Source of the DNA: Nocardia pseudovaccinii NBRC 100343
GTDB taxonomy: Bacteria; Actinomycetota; Actinomycetes; Mycobacteriales; Mycobacteriaceae
NCBI RefSeq assembly: GCF_001613225.1
Contig: NZ_BDBY01000106.1
Location: forward strand, 1-53,969
DNA length: 53,969 nt
Direction of reading: 5' to 3'
Shown here: piece by piece, positions 43,490 through 51,808 of the stretch
How the letters are laid out: each line of letters opens with the position of its first letter
Position numbering within the stretch: position 1 is the stretch's first letter
The notes under the pieces: generated by a model
What the model was told of the DNA's origin: nothing
Seen by the model: only the letters and a program-made list of their open reading frames with translations
The model's database searches: none
Position numbers and translations under genes: made by a program

Positions 43490-44095
43490 ATGATCCGCCT
43501 CCTACTCGCCGATGATCAGGCACTCGTCCGCGGCGCACTCGCCGCACTGCTCGGCCTGGAATCCGATCTGGAAGTCGTTGCGGAGGTCGGTCGCGGTGAC
43601 GAAGTCCTGGGCGCGGTCGCGCGCACCACGCCTGATGTGGTGCTGCTGGATGTGGAAATGCCGGGCATGGACGGCATTGCGGTCGCGGCGCAACTACATG
43701 CCGCCCATCCGGATCTCCGCATCCTCATGGTCACGACCTTCGGCCGCCCCGGCTACTTGCGGCGCGCAATCGACGCTGGCGCAAGCGGATTCGTCGTGAA
43801 GGACACCCCGGCACGCGAACTCGCGGACGCGGTGCGCCGAGTCCACATGGGCTTACGCGTTGTCGATCCAGCCCTCGCCACCGAAACCTTGACCGTCGGT
43901 ACTTCGCCACTGACGGCCCGCGAACGCGAGGTCCTCGCCGCCGCGGCCGACGGCGCCACCGCAGGCGCCATCGCCAAACAGTTACACCTCTCGGAAGGCA
44001 CTGTCCGCAACCATCTTTCATCCGCTATCGGCAAAACCGGAACCAGCACCCGCGCCGAAGCCGTCCGCGCCGCCGAACGCCTCGGCTGGCTCTGA
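43490..44095 (+). CDS. Response regulator, NarL/FixJ (DesR-like)
   Basis: 201 residues. Receiver domain with D8, D9 and phospho-acceptor D54 (VLLDVEMPGMDG) and a GerE/LuxR helix-turn-helix (LTAREREVLAAAADGATAGAIA). Partner of the sensor kinase, although a 212-base gap separates them. A likely target is the adjacent ABC exporter. Confidence 0.93.
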   Translation: MIRLLLADDQALVRGALAALLGLESDLEVVAEVGRGDEVLGAVARTTPDVVLLDVEMPGMDGIAVAAQLHAAHPDLRILMVTTFGRPGYLRRAIDAGASGFVVKDTPARELADAVRRVHMGLRVVDPALATETLTVGTSPLTAREREVLAAAADGATAGAIAKQLHLSEGTVRNHLSSAIGKTGTSTRAEAVRAAERLGWL

Positions 44096-44113
44096 CGAGC
44101 GATCCCGCACAAG

Positions 44114-44159
44114 CAGTGACTACCTCGCACCAGGTGCGCCTTATGCGAGGCAGTCACTG
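44114..44159. terminator. Long bidirectional hairpin between convergent genes
   Basis: Two 16-base arms (CAGTGACTACCTCGCA and TGCGAGGCAGTCACTG, one mismatch) with a 14-base loop between the response regulator and the minus-strand TetR gene. No T-run. Confidence 0.6.
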
Positions 44160-44171
44160 GATATGCGACGC

Positions 44172-44792
44172 CTAGGAGTCGACCGGCTGGACGGCAGGCT
44201 CGCCAAAGGGCAGTAGAACCGCCACACCGCGAGCCAAGGTTTCCGGATCCAGGTCGCCGACGATCAAGTGCTGCAACATGAATCCCGGCACCAGGCCGAT
44301 GATCGCCGTCGCCACCGCGTGGATGTCGGTATCGGGCGGTAACCAGCCGACCCGCACCATGCGCTCGGTGTACTCGGTCCAGCGATCACGCATCGCGAGC
44401 ACGGCGGACTTGACGTATTCGGCCGCCTCGTCGTCCACCAGCGCCAGCGCCCACGCCTGTGGCGCGAGCCGGACATGACCGTCCGGACCGCTGTGCGCGA
44501 CCATGTACTCGGCGACGATCCGGAGAACCTGGGCCGGGGTCGGCAGCGGATCGGACCGGATCGCCCTGGTCATGGTGGCGCGCAACTCGACCGTGGTATC
44601 GGTGGCCAGTGCGGCGATGATGTCGTTCTTGCCCTTGAAGTACCGGTAGACCGCCCCGGCCGAGAGGCCCGATTCGGTGAAGATGTCCTGCATCGAGGTC
44701 TCGTAGAAACCCTTGCGGGCAAAACAGAGCTGCGCGGCGTCGAGGATCTGCTGCCTGCGACGTTCCAGGTGTTCCTCACTGACTCTGGGCAT
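44172..44792 (-). CDS. TetR-family transcription regulator
   Basis: 206 residues. TetR helix-turn-helix with MQDIFTESGLSAGAVYRYF, and a helical C-terminal domain that resembles TetR_C-type ligand pockets. ATG 44792 is chosen (GGAG close upstream) over an earlier open start that overlaps the operator. Divergent from the membrane protein gene at 44895. Confidence 0.9.
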   Translation of the reverse strand: MPRVSEEHLERRRQQILDAAQLCFARKGFYETSMQDIFTESGLSAGAVYRYFKGKNDIIAALATDTTVELRATMTRAIRSDPLPTPAQVLRIVAEYMVAHSGPDGHVRLAPQAWALALVDDEAAEYVKSAVLAMRDRWTEYTERMVRVGWLPPDTDIHAVATAIIGLVPGFMLQHLIVGDLDPETLARGVAVLLPFGEPAVQPVDS

Positions 44793-44805
44793 GGCTCCAA
44801 AGTAA

Positions 44806-44819
44806 AACGAATGCTCGTT
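44806..44819. promoter_or_regulatory. TetR operator candidate
   Basis: AACGAATGCTCGTT: inverted AACGA/TCGTT arms around ATGC, 14 bases before the TetR start. The AACGA-centre-TCGTT pattern is common for TetR repressors of this type. Probably controls both divergent genes. Confidence 0.55.
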
Positions 44820-44894
44820 CTTGACAAGCTCGAGGGGGCGTGCGACGGTATCCACATCGAAAGAGAACGGTCATTCGATTTCCGGGAGAACGTC

Positions 44895-45875
44895 ATGAAT
44901 ACGATCCAGCGGGCAGTCGGTGTCGGCGTCGCCGCGGCCCTGCTCCAGGCATTGATGCTGATCGCCTTCGCCTGGCCCGCGGCCCATATCGCGCCGCGCG
45001 ATCTGCCCATCGCCGTCAGCGGCCCACAGGCCGCGGTGGTCGCCGACAAACTGACCCAGCACGATCCCGATGCTTTCGATATCAGCAACCCCGCCGACGA
45101 AGCGGCGGCGCGCGCGGCGATCCAGAACCGGGACGTCTACGGTGCCGTCATCACCGGCGGCGGCTCCGCCCCGCGCGTATTAGTAGCCTCTGGGGCGAGT
45201 CCCGTTGTGGCACAACAACTCACCGCGATTGCCCAGCAGCTGTCCGGTACGCCCGCCGCGCCGGTAGAGGATGTGGTGGCCGCCGATCCGGACGATCCGC
45301 GCGGCACCGCCTTCGGTGCGATGGTATTGCCGCTGGTCATGTCCGGTATCGCGGCGGGTGTGGTACTCAGCCTGTTGATTCCGTCGGTGGGCGGTAAGGC
45401 GATCGGACTGATCACCTTCGGCATCGCGGGTGGGCTGTTGAGCATCGTCATCATCCAGACCTGGATGTCGGTGGTCCCCGGTCCATATCTGACGCTGGCT
45501 GCCGTCGCCGGTCTGGTGTCCTTCGCGGTCTCCGGCGCGGTCGTCGGACTGTCCACCGCCATCGGGCGCGCGGGCATCGGCATCGCCGCGCTGACCATGC
45601 TCTTGGTCGGCAATCCGTTCTCGGCAGCGACCTCGGCTCCGGAACTGCTGCCGCAGCCGTGGGGCGCCATCGGTCAACTACTGCCACCGGGTGCCGCCGC
45701 GTCACTGCTGCGCTCGGTTGCCTTCTTCGACGGTGCCGCCGTCACCAAACCCCTTGTGGTCTTGAGTATCTGGGCGCTCGCCGCTTTAGCGCTCCTTGGT
45801 GTCGGCGCACTTCGTGGACAGCGTCCGGCTGCAGAGGCAACAGCGGTCCGCTCCGGCGAACCGGTCGCCGCCTGA
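44895..45875 (+). CDS. Membrane protein, ABC-2 permease/DUF3533-like
   Basis: 326 residues. One N-terminal helix, an external domain of about 130 residues (DLPIAVSGPQAAVVADKL, VYGAVITGGG), then five helices. This is the layout of YhgE/Pip and DUF3533-type permeases without a dedicated ATPase. ATG 44895 has GGAG upstream. Likely repressed by the divergent TetR. Substrate unknown; exporter-like function is inferred. Confidence 0.8.
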   Translation: MNTIQRAVGVGVAAALLQALMLIAFAWPAAHIAPRDLPIAVSGPQAAVVADKLTQHDPDAFDISNPADEAAARAAIQNRDVYGAVITGGGSAPRVLVASGASPVVAQQLTAIAQQLSGTPAAPVEDVVAADPDDPRGTAFGAMVLPLVMSGIAAGVVLSLLIPSVGGKAIGLITFGIAGGLLSIVIIQTWMSVVPGPYLTLAAVAGLVSFAVSGAVVGLSTAIGRAGIGIAALTMLLVGNPFSAATSAPELLPQPWGAIGQLLPPGAAASLLRSVAFFDGAAVTKPLVVLSIWALAALALLGVGALRGQRPAAEATAVRSGEPVAA

Positions 45876-45901
45876 TCTGGATCGCATCGAAATCGACTGC
45901 A

Positions 45902-45937
45902 GGCCGCCGCTACCGGGCAACTCCGGTAGCGGCGGCC
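45902..45937. terminator. Perfect 15-bp terminator hairpin
   Basis: GGCCGCCGCTACCGG and its exact complement flank a 6-base loop, 27 bases after the membrane protein stop. Extremely stable; no T-run. Confidence 0.75.
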
Positions 45938-46035
45938 CGCGTCCGGTGCTAGTCGGAACGCCCGGCGTGCACGATCGGGAACCGTACCCATCGCAGGCGC
46001 GTATCAGCGGTGCGGACCTTGCGCGGCGAAACACA

Positions 46036-46075
46036 TGGGCCACCATCGCTCGGATATCCGGATGATGGTGGCCCA
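46036..46075. terminator. Second hairpin, for the minus-strand lipoprotein gene
   Basis: Perfect 12-bp stem TGGGCCACCATC/GATGGTGGCCCA with a 16-base loop holding its own CGGATATCCG palindrome. It ends 11 bases beyond the lipoprotein stop on the minus strand. Confidence 0.65.
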
Positions 46076-46085
46076 GGTCGGTTTG

Positions 46086-47045
46086 TCAGGAGATGGTGAA
46101 GGAGAAGTTCGGGGCGGCGCCCTCACCCTTCTTCGCGTCGTAGGTCACGACGTAGGTGCCAGTGGCGGGGGACGGAACCACGAAAACGACGTAATTCTTC
46201 GCGTTGTCGATGGTTTCGTTCGTATTCAGCAGCTCGTTGATCGGCCCGCGGATATCGGCGAGAATCGTCTGGCCGTTCGGAGTTTTCACCGTGAAGTAGT
46301 CGTAGAAGATATTCGATCCGCCCGCGGGGATCCCGGGTCCACCAATGATCTTGATGTGCAACGAGAGATCCATCTTGTCGCGCTCGTTCTTGGTGTAGCT
46401 CGGAGCCAGTGTGCCGCCGGTGATTTCGATCGTCGTCTGATCCTGCACCAGTTTGCCGGTCACATTCAGCGTCTTCGGTGCGATACCTTCGACCTGAGCC
46501 GAGGCCTTCAGTGGAATCTTGGTCTGGTTATCCGAGGCCTGTCCGTAGATCACGGTAATGGTGTCGAGCAGATGCTCGGCATCGTGCAGTGTCTTCACCG
46601 ACGTGGTTACTTTGCCGGTGGCCGAACCCTTTCCGGGCACGGTCGGCGAGTCGAAGCTCGCTCCGCCGTCGACCTCCTTGTCGACCTGCAGGTAGGTGTT
46701 ATTGCTGATCGTCTTGTTGTCGGACGTGGTGTTCTTATAGGTGATATCGATCAGGACCTTGGCGCCGCCGAATTCGTCGGGCACCACGGTCGCCTTGTCC
46801 ACCGTGATATCGAAGCCCTCGTACCACCCGGTCTTGCCGATGGTGCGGACGGTGGACTGACCGCTGTTCGCCCCCGGCTGCCCCTGGCCGATGGTGCTTT
46901 GTGCGGACACCGGCGTCGTCGGTCCCGCTTTGGTGTCCTTGTCGTTGCAAGAGGTCATGAGCAGGGCGGAGCTGCCGATGAGTACGGCCGCTCCGATTGT
47001 GGTGATTTTCCGGCGTCTGTCCGCCGCGAAAATGGTCGATCGCAC
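46086..47045 (-). CDS. Lipoprotein with DUF4352-like Ig fold
   Basis: 319 residues. Signal peptide with lipobox LMTSC, then a Gln/Gly/Ser linker and a beta-rich part. One motif run (GWYEGFDITVDKATVVPDEF, then KVLIDITYKNTTSDNKTIS) resembles DUF4352 immunoglobulin-like domains of actinobacterial lipoproteins. A second beta domain follows. GTG 47045 has GGGAGG upstream. Role unknown. It stands between two hairpins and the furB gene. Confidence 0.7.
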   Translation of the reverse strand: MRSTIFAADRRRKITTIGAAVLIGSSALLMTSCNDKDTKAGPTTPVSAQSTIGQGQPGANSGQSTVRTIGKTGWYEGFDITVDKATVVPDEFGGAKVLIDITYKNTTSDNKTISNNTYLQVDKEVDGGASFDSPTVPGKGSATGKVTTSVKTLHDAEHLLDTITVIYGQASDNQTKIPLKASAQVEGIAPKTLNVTGKLVQDQTTIEITGGTLAPSYTKNERDKMDLSLHIKIIGGPGIPAGGSNIFYDYFTVKTPNGQTILADIRGPINELLNTNETIDNAKNYVVFVVPSPATGTYVVTYDAKKGEGAAPNFSFTIS

Positions 47046-47158
47046 GCTGCCTCCCAGAAGATTTCGATCTCAGTGCGCGACGCCCGGAACCCCCGGACGC
47101 TATGTGATTCGCAGTGAAATCTTCCTCGGCGCCAGCGCCGTTAACCATGTGACCGCCA

Positions 47159-47593
47159 TCACACTTTGGAGCGGTCCGTCTTCGCGCATTCGCAGCAGGT
47201 TCCGAAGATCTCCATGGTGTGGCTGACCTCGGTGAATCCGTGTTCGCAAGCGATGGTTTCGGCCCATGCCTCGACCGTCGGGCCCTCGACCTCGACGGTG
47301 CGACCGCAGTGTCGGCAGACCAGGTGGTGATGGTGTCCGGTGGAGCACTGCCGGTAGACGGATTCGCCCGTGTCGGTGCGCAGTACATCGACGAGTCCGG
47401 CATCGGCAAGCGACTGCAGGGTGCGGTAGACGGTGGTCAACCCGATGCCCTCGCCGCGGCGGCGCAATTCGTCGTGCAACTCCTGCGCGGAGCGGAACTC
47501 TTCGATATCGCCGAGCAGCGCGGCGATCGCGCTGCGCTGGCGGGTACTGCGAATGCCCACCGGCTTTTCCGGCAAGGCCGTCTTATCTGGCAC
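47159..47593 (-). CDS. furB: FurB/Zur, zinc uptake repressor
   Basis: 144 residues. Fur winged helix (TTVYRTLQSLADAGLVDVL), the HHHHLVCRHCG metal region, and the structural zinc Cys pairs CRHC and CxxC (CCECAKTD). Represses zinc uptake and alternative ribosomal protein genes when zinc is bound. The GTG at 47593 has GGAAGG six bases upstream; an overlapping GTG at 47599 is also open. Co-transcribed after smtB, as in M. tuberculosis Rv2358-Rv2359, where SmtB controls furB. Confidence 0.93.
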   Translation of the reverse strand: MPDKTALPEKPVGIRSTRQRSAIAALLGDIEEFRSAQELHDELRRRGEGIGLTTVYRTLQSLADAGLVDVLRTDTGESVYRQCSTGHHHHLVCRHCGRTVEVEGPTVEAWAETIACEHGFTEVSHTMEIFGTCCECAKTDRSKV

Positions 47594-47595
47594 GA

Positions 47596-47946
47596 TCACC
47601 CTTCCTCGGCATGGGCCACGGCATCGACCACGATATGCGCCAGGTGGTCGTCGACGAGTTCGTACAGCACTTCCCGGCCGGAGCGTTCCCCGTGCACCAC
47701 GCCCGCCGACTTGAGAATCCGCAGATGCTGGCTGACCAGGGGTTGGGTGACACCGAGAACATCGACCAATTCGTGTACGCAACGCGGCGATTCGCGCAAT
47801 TGGAGCACAATGGCAATGCGCACCGGGGCGGCGAGGGCGCGTAGCAACTCACCCGCGTCCTCCAGGACGCTCCGCGTCGGCACCGGCACCGGCGCGGGTG
47901 ATCGGTACGGGTTGTGCGGGTGGGCGGTAGCGGTCTCGGCGGTCAT
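47596..47946 (-). CDS. smtB: SmtB-type ArsR repressor (zinc sensor)
   Basis: 116 residues. Winged helix DVLGVTQPLVSQHLRILKSAG; the C-terminal helix reads DDHLAHIVVDAVAHAEE, a perfect D-x-H-x10-H-x2-E alpha-5 zinc site. It releases DNA when zinc is high, which de-represses itself and furB. ATG 47946 has AAGGAG eight bases upstream. Divergent from glyS. Confidence 0.93.
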   Translation of the reverse strand: MTAETATAHPHNPYRSPAPVPVPTRSVLEDAGELLRALAAPVRIAIVLQLRESPRCVHELVDVLGVTQPLVSQHLRILKSAGVVHGERSGREVLYELVDDHLAHIVVDAVAHAEEG

Positions 47947-47979
47947 CGAACCAACTCCTTATTGGAAAGCGATTCCATT

Positions 47980-48005
47980 TTGATATGCACAGTTGCGCAT
48001 GTCAA
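47980..48005. promoter_or_regulatory. SmtB-type operator upstream of smtB-furB
   Basis: Imperfect dyad with arms TTGATATGCAC and GCGCATGTCAA (9 of 11 pairs match) around AGTT. This is the 12-2-12-like form of ArsR/SmtB operators. A second small dyad, TGGAA-N5-TTCCA at 47963-47977, lies between it and the gene and could be a Zur-type half-site. Confidence 0.55.
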
Positions 48006-48140
48006 ACGAGCGCGCCGACGGCTAGGCGTGTGCGGTGCAAAACCGGTTGGCCGGTGCCGATAGGCTGGAGGGCAATCTTCCGCCGGGTCGTGCGACTCGG
48101 CGCAATCGAATCCGACTCGTAGTGGATGGAGAATTCTCGA

Positions 48141-49532
48141 GTGGCACCCAAGTCGAAGGTGGACACCGTTGCCAACCTCGCCAAGCGCCGGGGTCTGGTG
48201 TACCCGTGTGGTGAGATCTACGGCGGCACCAAATCGGCGTGGGACTACGGTCCGCTGGGTGTCGAGCTCAAGGAGAACATCAAGAAGCAATGGTGGCGGT
48301 CCATGGTCACCAGCCGCGAGGACGTGGTCGGCCTCGACTCGTCGGTGATTCTGCCGCGTCAGGTGTGGGTCGCCTCCGGCCACGTCGGCGTGTTCAACGA
48401 TCCACTGGTCGAATGCCTGAACTGCCACCACCGCCACCGGCAGGACCACCTGCAGGAGGCCTACGCGATCAAGCACAAGATCGACGATCCGGACTCCGTC
48501 TCGATGGAGTTGGTGGTGTGCCCGGACTGCGGCACCGTCGGTCGGTGGACCGAGCCGCGTGACTTCAACATGATGCTCAAGACCTACCTCGGCCCGGTCG
48601 AGTCCGAAGAGGGTCTGCACTACCTGCGCCCGGAAACCGCGCAGGGCATCTTCATCAACTTCGCCAATGTGATGACCACCGCGCGCAAGAAGCCGCCGTT
48701 CGGTATCGCGCAGATCGGCAAGAGCTTCCGTAACGAGATCACTCCCGGCAACTTCATCTTCCGCACCCGTGAGTTCGAGCAGATGGAGATGGAGTTCTTC
48801 GTCAAGCCGGGTGAGGACGCGGAGTGGCACAAGTACTGGATCGACACCCGGTTCGCCTGGTACACCGATCTCGGCATCGACCCGGAGAACCTGCGCCTGT
48901 TCGAGCACCCGAAGGACAAGCTGTCGCACTACTCGGCGGGCACCACCGATATCGAGTACCGCTTCGGCTTCCAGGGCAACGAGTGGGGTGAGCTGGAGGG
49001 CATCGCCAACCGCACCGACTTCGATCTGAAGACCCATTCGGAGCATTCCGGCAATGACCTGAGCTACTTCGACCAGACCACCAATGAGCGCTACACCCCG
49101 TACGTCATCGAGCCCGCCGCCGGTCTGACCCGCTCGCTGATGGCGTTCCTGGTCGATGCGTACACCGTCGACCAGGCGCCCAATGCCAAGGGCGTCATGG
49201 AGGAGCGCATCAGTCTGCGGCTGGACCGCAGGCTCGCGCCGGTCAAGGCGGCGGTGCTGCCGTTGTCGCGCAATGCGGATCTGACGCCGAAGGCGAAAGA
49301 TCTTGCCGCACAGCTGCGTAAGAGCTGGAATGTCGAATTCGACGACGCCGGCGCCATCGGCCGTCGCTACCGGCGCCAGGACGAGATCGGCACGCCGTTC
49401 TGCATCACCGTCGACTTCGACACCCTCGAAGATCAGGCGGTCACCGTCCGCGAGCGTGATTCCATGGCACAGGAGCGGATTGCGCTGGACAAGGTCGAGG
49501 GCTACCTGGCGCAGCATCTCATCGGTGCCTGA
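48141..49532 (+). CDS. glyS: Glycyl-tRNA synthetase, dimeric type
   Basis: 463 residues. Class II motifs: [31 protein letters not shown] (motif 2), [10 protein letters not shown] (motif 3), plus an anticodon-binding domain. It charges tRNA-Gly. CNCHHRHRQ and CPDC Cys residues suggest a zinc finger in the insert. GTG 48141 has GGAGA seven bases upstream; an ATG at 48126 without ribosome site is rejected. No T-box structure seen upstream. Confidence 0.96.
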   Translation: MAPKSKVDTVANLAKRRGLVYPCGEIYGGTKSAWDYGPLGVELKENIKKQWWRSMVTSREDVVGLDSSVILPRQVWVASGHVGVFNDPLVECLNCHHRHRQDHLQEAYAIKHKIDDPDSVSMELVVCPDCGTVGRWTEPRDFNMMLKTYLGPVESEEGLHYLRPETAQGIFINFANVMTTARKKPPFGIAQIGKSFRNEITPGNFIFRTREFEQMEMEFFVKPGEDAEWHKYWIDTRFAWYTDLGIDPENLRLFEHPKDKLSHYSAGTTDIEYRFGFQGNEWGELEGIANRTDFDLKTHSEHSGNDLSYFDQTTNERYTPYVIEPAAGLTRSLMAFLVDAYTVDQAPNAKGVMEERISLRLDRRLAPVKAAVLPLSRNADLTPKAKDLAAQLRKSWNVEFDDAGAIGRRYRRQDEIGTPFCITVDFDTLEDQAVTVRERDSMAQERIALDKVEGYLAQHLIGA

Positions 49533-49546
49533 ATTCGATAGCGATC

Positions 49547-49575
49547 AACGCCCTGTCGCGCCGCGGCAGGGCGTT
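49547..49575 (+). terminator. Intrinsic terminator of glyS
   Basis: Perfect 9-bp stem AACGCCCTG/CAGGGCGTT with an 11-base loop, ending in TTT, 15 bases after the stop codon. The most canonical terminator of the window. Confidence 0.8.
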
Positions 49576-49604
49576 TCGCATGTGCCGCTGGGGATCCGTA
49601 ACCG

Positions 49605-50045
49605 CTAAGTGGATTCCGGTGGTCGCGGGTTTCGCACGCCGGATGTGGATTCGGCGCCAGGTTTCCGGTTCGACTGTACGAGCATCCCGATCGCGCTCGG
49701 GATCAGCAGCGCGCAACCCCACGGCACCGCGACCCAGAACGGCCAGAAGTATCCCGCGCCAGTGGCCACCCAGATCGTGAGACACAGTGCGTTCACTGCG
49801 GCCCATGGAATCCACATGATGATGACCCATTGCGGCACGCGTTGTGCCGCAGGTGCTGCTTTGCGCGGCACAGGCAGGTCCGAGAGCAGCGGAGTCAGCT
49901 CGCCATAGGTTTTGGCGGCATACACCTGTTTGAGTCGGTCATCGTATTCATGCAGCGACAATCGGCCATCGTTCATCGCCACCCGCAATTGTTCGGCGAT
50001 TTTCTCGCGGTCTGCGTCCGATGCCCGCAGCCTTTCCTCACCCAC
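49605..50045 (-). CDS. DUF1707 protein with C-terminal membrane pair
   Basis: 146 residues. DUF1707 (SHOCT-like) signature: LRASDADREKIAEQLRVAM and GRLSLHEYDDRLKQVYAAKTYGEL near the N-terminus. Then two membrane helices (VIIMWIPWAAVNALCLTIWV and WPFWVAVPWGCALLIPSAIG). Common in actinobacteria; role not defined. GTG 50045 has no good ribosome site and may be leaderless. Confidence 0.85.
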   Translation of the reverse strand: MGEERLRASDADREKIAEQLRVAMNDGRLSLHEYDDRLKQVYAAKTYGELTPLLSDLPVPRKAAPAAQRVPQWVIIMWIPWAAVNALCLTIWVATGAGYFWPFWVAVPWGCALLIPSAIGMLVQSNRKPGAESTSGVRNPRPPEST

Positions 50046-50168
50046 GGGTGTCAGCTTAAGGCTTGGTGCCGTTCATGGCAGTGCGTCGCGAAGATCGTCG
50101 GTGCATGGAAATTTCCTGCCGGGTTACTCGGTTGACGGCGTATGTCACCGAGTAGGCGGGAGCCGGAT

Positions 50169-51089
50169 ATGGCAAGAGCTGTGAAGTTCGATCGTTATGG
50201 CGGAGTCGAAGAGCTGAAGGTTGTCGAGGTGCCGACGCCGAAGGCGGGACCCGGTCGGGTCGTCGTCGAGGTCGTGGCGGCCGGTATCAATCCGGGGGAG
50301 GGGTATATCCGTTCGGGCGCGCTGCACGAGCGTTGGCCCGCGACCTTTCCTTCGGGTGAGGGGACCGATTTCGCGGGTCGCGTCGTCGAGATCGGATCGG
50401 GTGTCGGCGGGATCGAGATCGGCGCCGAGGTGCTCGGATTCACCGATGAGCGGGCCAGTCATGCCACCCACGTGGTGGTGCCCGCCGAGCAGGTGACGCT
50501 CAAGCCCTCGAAACTGGATTGGGATGTCGCCGGATCGTTGTATGTCGCCGGGACAACGGCTTTCGCGACCGTGCGGGCCGTGGATTCGCAAGTGGGCGAT
50601 ACGGTCGCGGTCTCGGGTGCGGCGGGCGGCGTCGGATCGATCGCCGTACAACTCCTGCGGGCCAGGGGCGCAACGGTTCTCGGTATCGCGAGCGAGGTCA
50701 ATCACGATTGGCTGCGCAAGGCCGGGGTGATTCCGGTGGCCTATGGGGCGGGCCTGATCGACCGGATCCGTGCGGCCGCCCCCGATGGCGTGGACGCGTT
50801 CATCGACACGTTCGGTGCCGAATATGTCGACATCGCAATCGAACTCGGCATTGCGGTCGAACGCATCGACACCATCATCAACTGGGAGGCCGCCGAGAGG
50901 TACGGCGTGAAGACCGACGGCAATGCCGCCGCGGGCACCATCGATGTGCTCGCCGAACTCGCCGATCTGGCCGCCGCGGGCACGGTGGAGGTACCCATCG
51001 CGGCTGTCTATCCGCTCGACAAGGTCCAGGAGGCGTATCGCGAACTGGAGCAGCGCCACACCCGCGGCAAGATCGTGCTGCACCCCTAG
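50169..51089 (+). CDS. NADP-dependent quinone oxidoreductase (MDR family)
   Basis: 306 residues. GroES-like N-terminal domain and Rossmann domain with the AXXGGVG signature SGAAGGVGSIAVQL, typical of zinc-free medium-chain quinone reductases. Reduces quinones or related carbonyls with NADPH. ATG 50169 has GGGAG five bases upstream. Its stop and that of the convergent tenA share CTAG. Confidence 0.9.
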   Translation: MARAVKFDRYGGVEELKVVEVPTPKAGPGRVVVEVVAAGINPGEGYIRSGALHERWPATFPSGEGTDFAGRVVEIGSGVGGIEIGAEVLGFTDERASHATHVVVPAEQVTLKPSKLDWDVAGSLYVAGTTAFATVRAVDSQVGDTVAVSGAAGGVGSIAVQLLRARGATVLGIASEVNHDWLRKAGVIPVAYGAGLIDRIRAAAPDGVDAFIDTFGAEYVDIAIELGIAVERIDTIINWEAAERYGVKTDGNAAAGTIDVLAELADLAAAGTVEVPIAAVYPLDKVQEAYRELEQRHTRGKIVLHP

Positions 51090-51712
51090 CCGGACACATC
51101 CCAGAACTTGTATTCGTGGCGCATGCCCTGCAGGAATAGTGCCTCTGCACGCGCCGGATCGCCACCCGCCTCGTCGAGCATCTGCCCACAGCGGCGGGTG
51201 AGCGCCGCGAATCCGGGGTCGGCATAAGTGTCGACCCAGCGGCGGTAGCGCGGCTCTGACGGCGGATTCTCGGCCAGGATTGTGCCGAGGGTCGAATAGC
51301 CCCACATGCACGGGTACAGCGCGGCCAGTCCATCGGCGTAGGACGCGGCCGACTCCAGCAGGAATGCGGTGTAGGCCGCGCACGGCGCACCCTTGGTCGC
51401 ACCATCGAGATCCGCGCCGAATTCGGCGGCCAGCGACCGGTGCAGGGACAGCTCCTCGTGATACGTCGCGTGCGCGAGATCCACCAGATCGCCCAGATGT
51501 GACGCGGGCGCCTGCCAGGCCAGCCGGGCGAACACCCGCACATAGTCCAGCAGGAACAGATAGTCCTGTTCGAGCCAGGACCGGAAGACCGGCTCGGGCA
51601 GATCGCCCTTGGCGATGCCCGCCACCGTCGGATGCGCCAACTGGTCCACCACCAACGGAAAACCGAGCTCTTCCAGATGCGTCGTAAGACTGATGTGTGC
51701 CGCGGGACTCAT
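51086..51712 (-). CDS. tenA: TenA-family protein
   Basis: 208 residues. TenA features: YLFLLDYVRVFARL, the catalytic Cys in ALYPCMWGYSTLG and the C-terminal Glu in HEYKFWDVSG. TenA hydrolyses aminopyrimidine breakdown products of thiamin so that the pyrimidine can be reused. No other thiamin gene is nearby. ATG 51712 is the start that begins the conserved part. Overlaps the oxidoreductase stop by four bases. Confidence 0.86.
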   Translation of the reverse strand: MSPAAHISLTTHLEELGFPLVVDQLAHPTVAGIAKGDLPEPVFRSWLEQDYLFLLDYVRVFARLAWQAPASHLGDLVDLAHATYHEELSLHRSLAAEFGADLDGATKGAPCAAYTAFLLESAASYADGLAALYPCMWGYSTLGTILAENPPSEPRYRRWVDTYADPGFAALTRRCGQMLDEAGGDPARAEALFLQGMRHEYKFWDVSG

Positions 51713-51808
51713 GTGGGCAGTCTCTCTCAGTCGGAGCGGCTCCGGGTTTGCGCCCCGGTCTGTAGTTGCCGCACCCTGAGCAATGTGTTGTGGGATGAGG
51801 AGGTTTTG

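Noticed and set aside
47947..48140. T-box riboswitch upstream of glyS
   Set aside because: No specifier loop or T-box sequence; the region is explained by the smtB operator and promoters.
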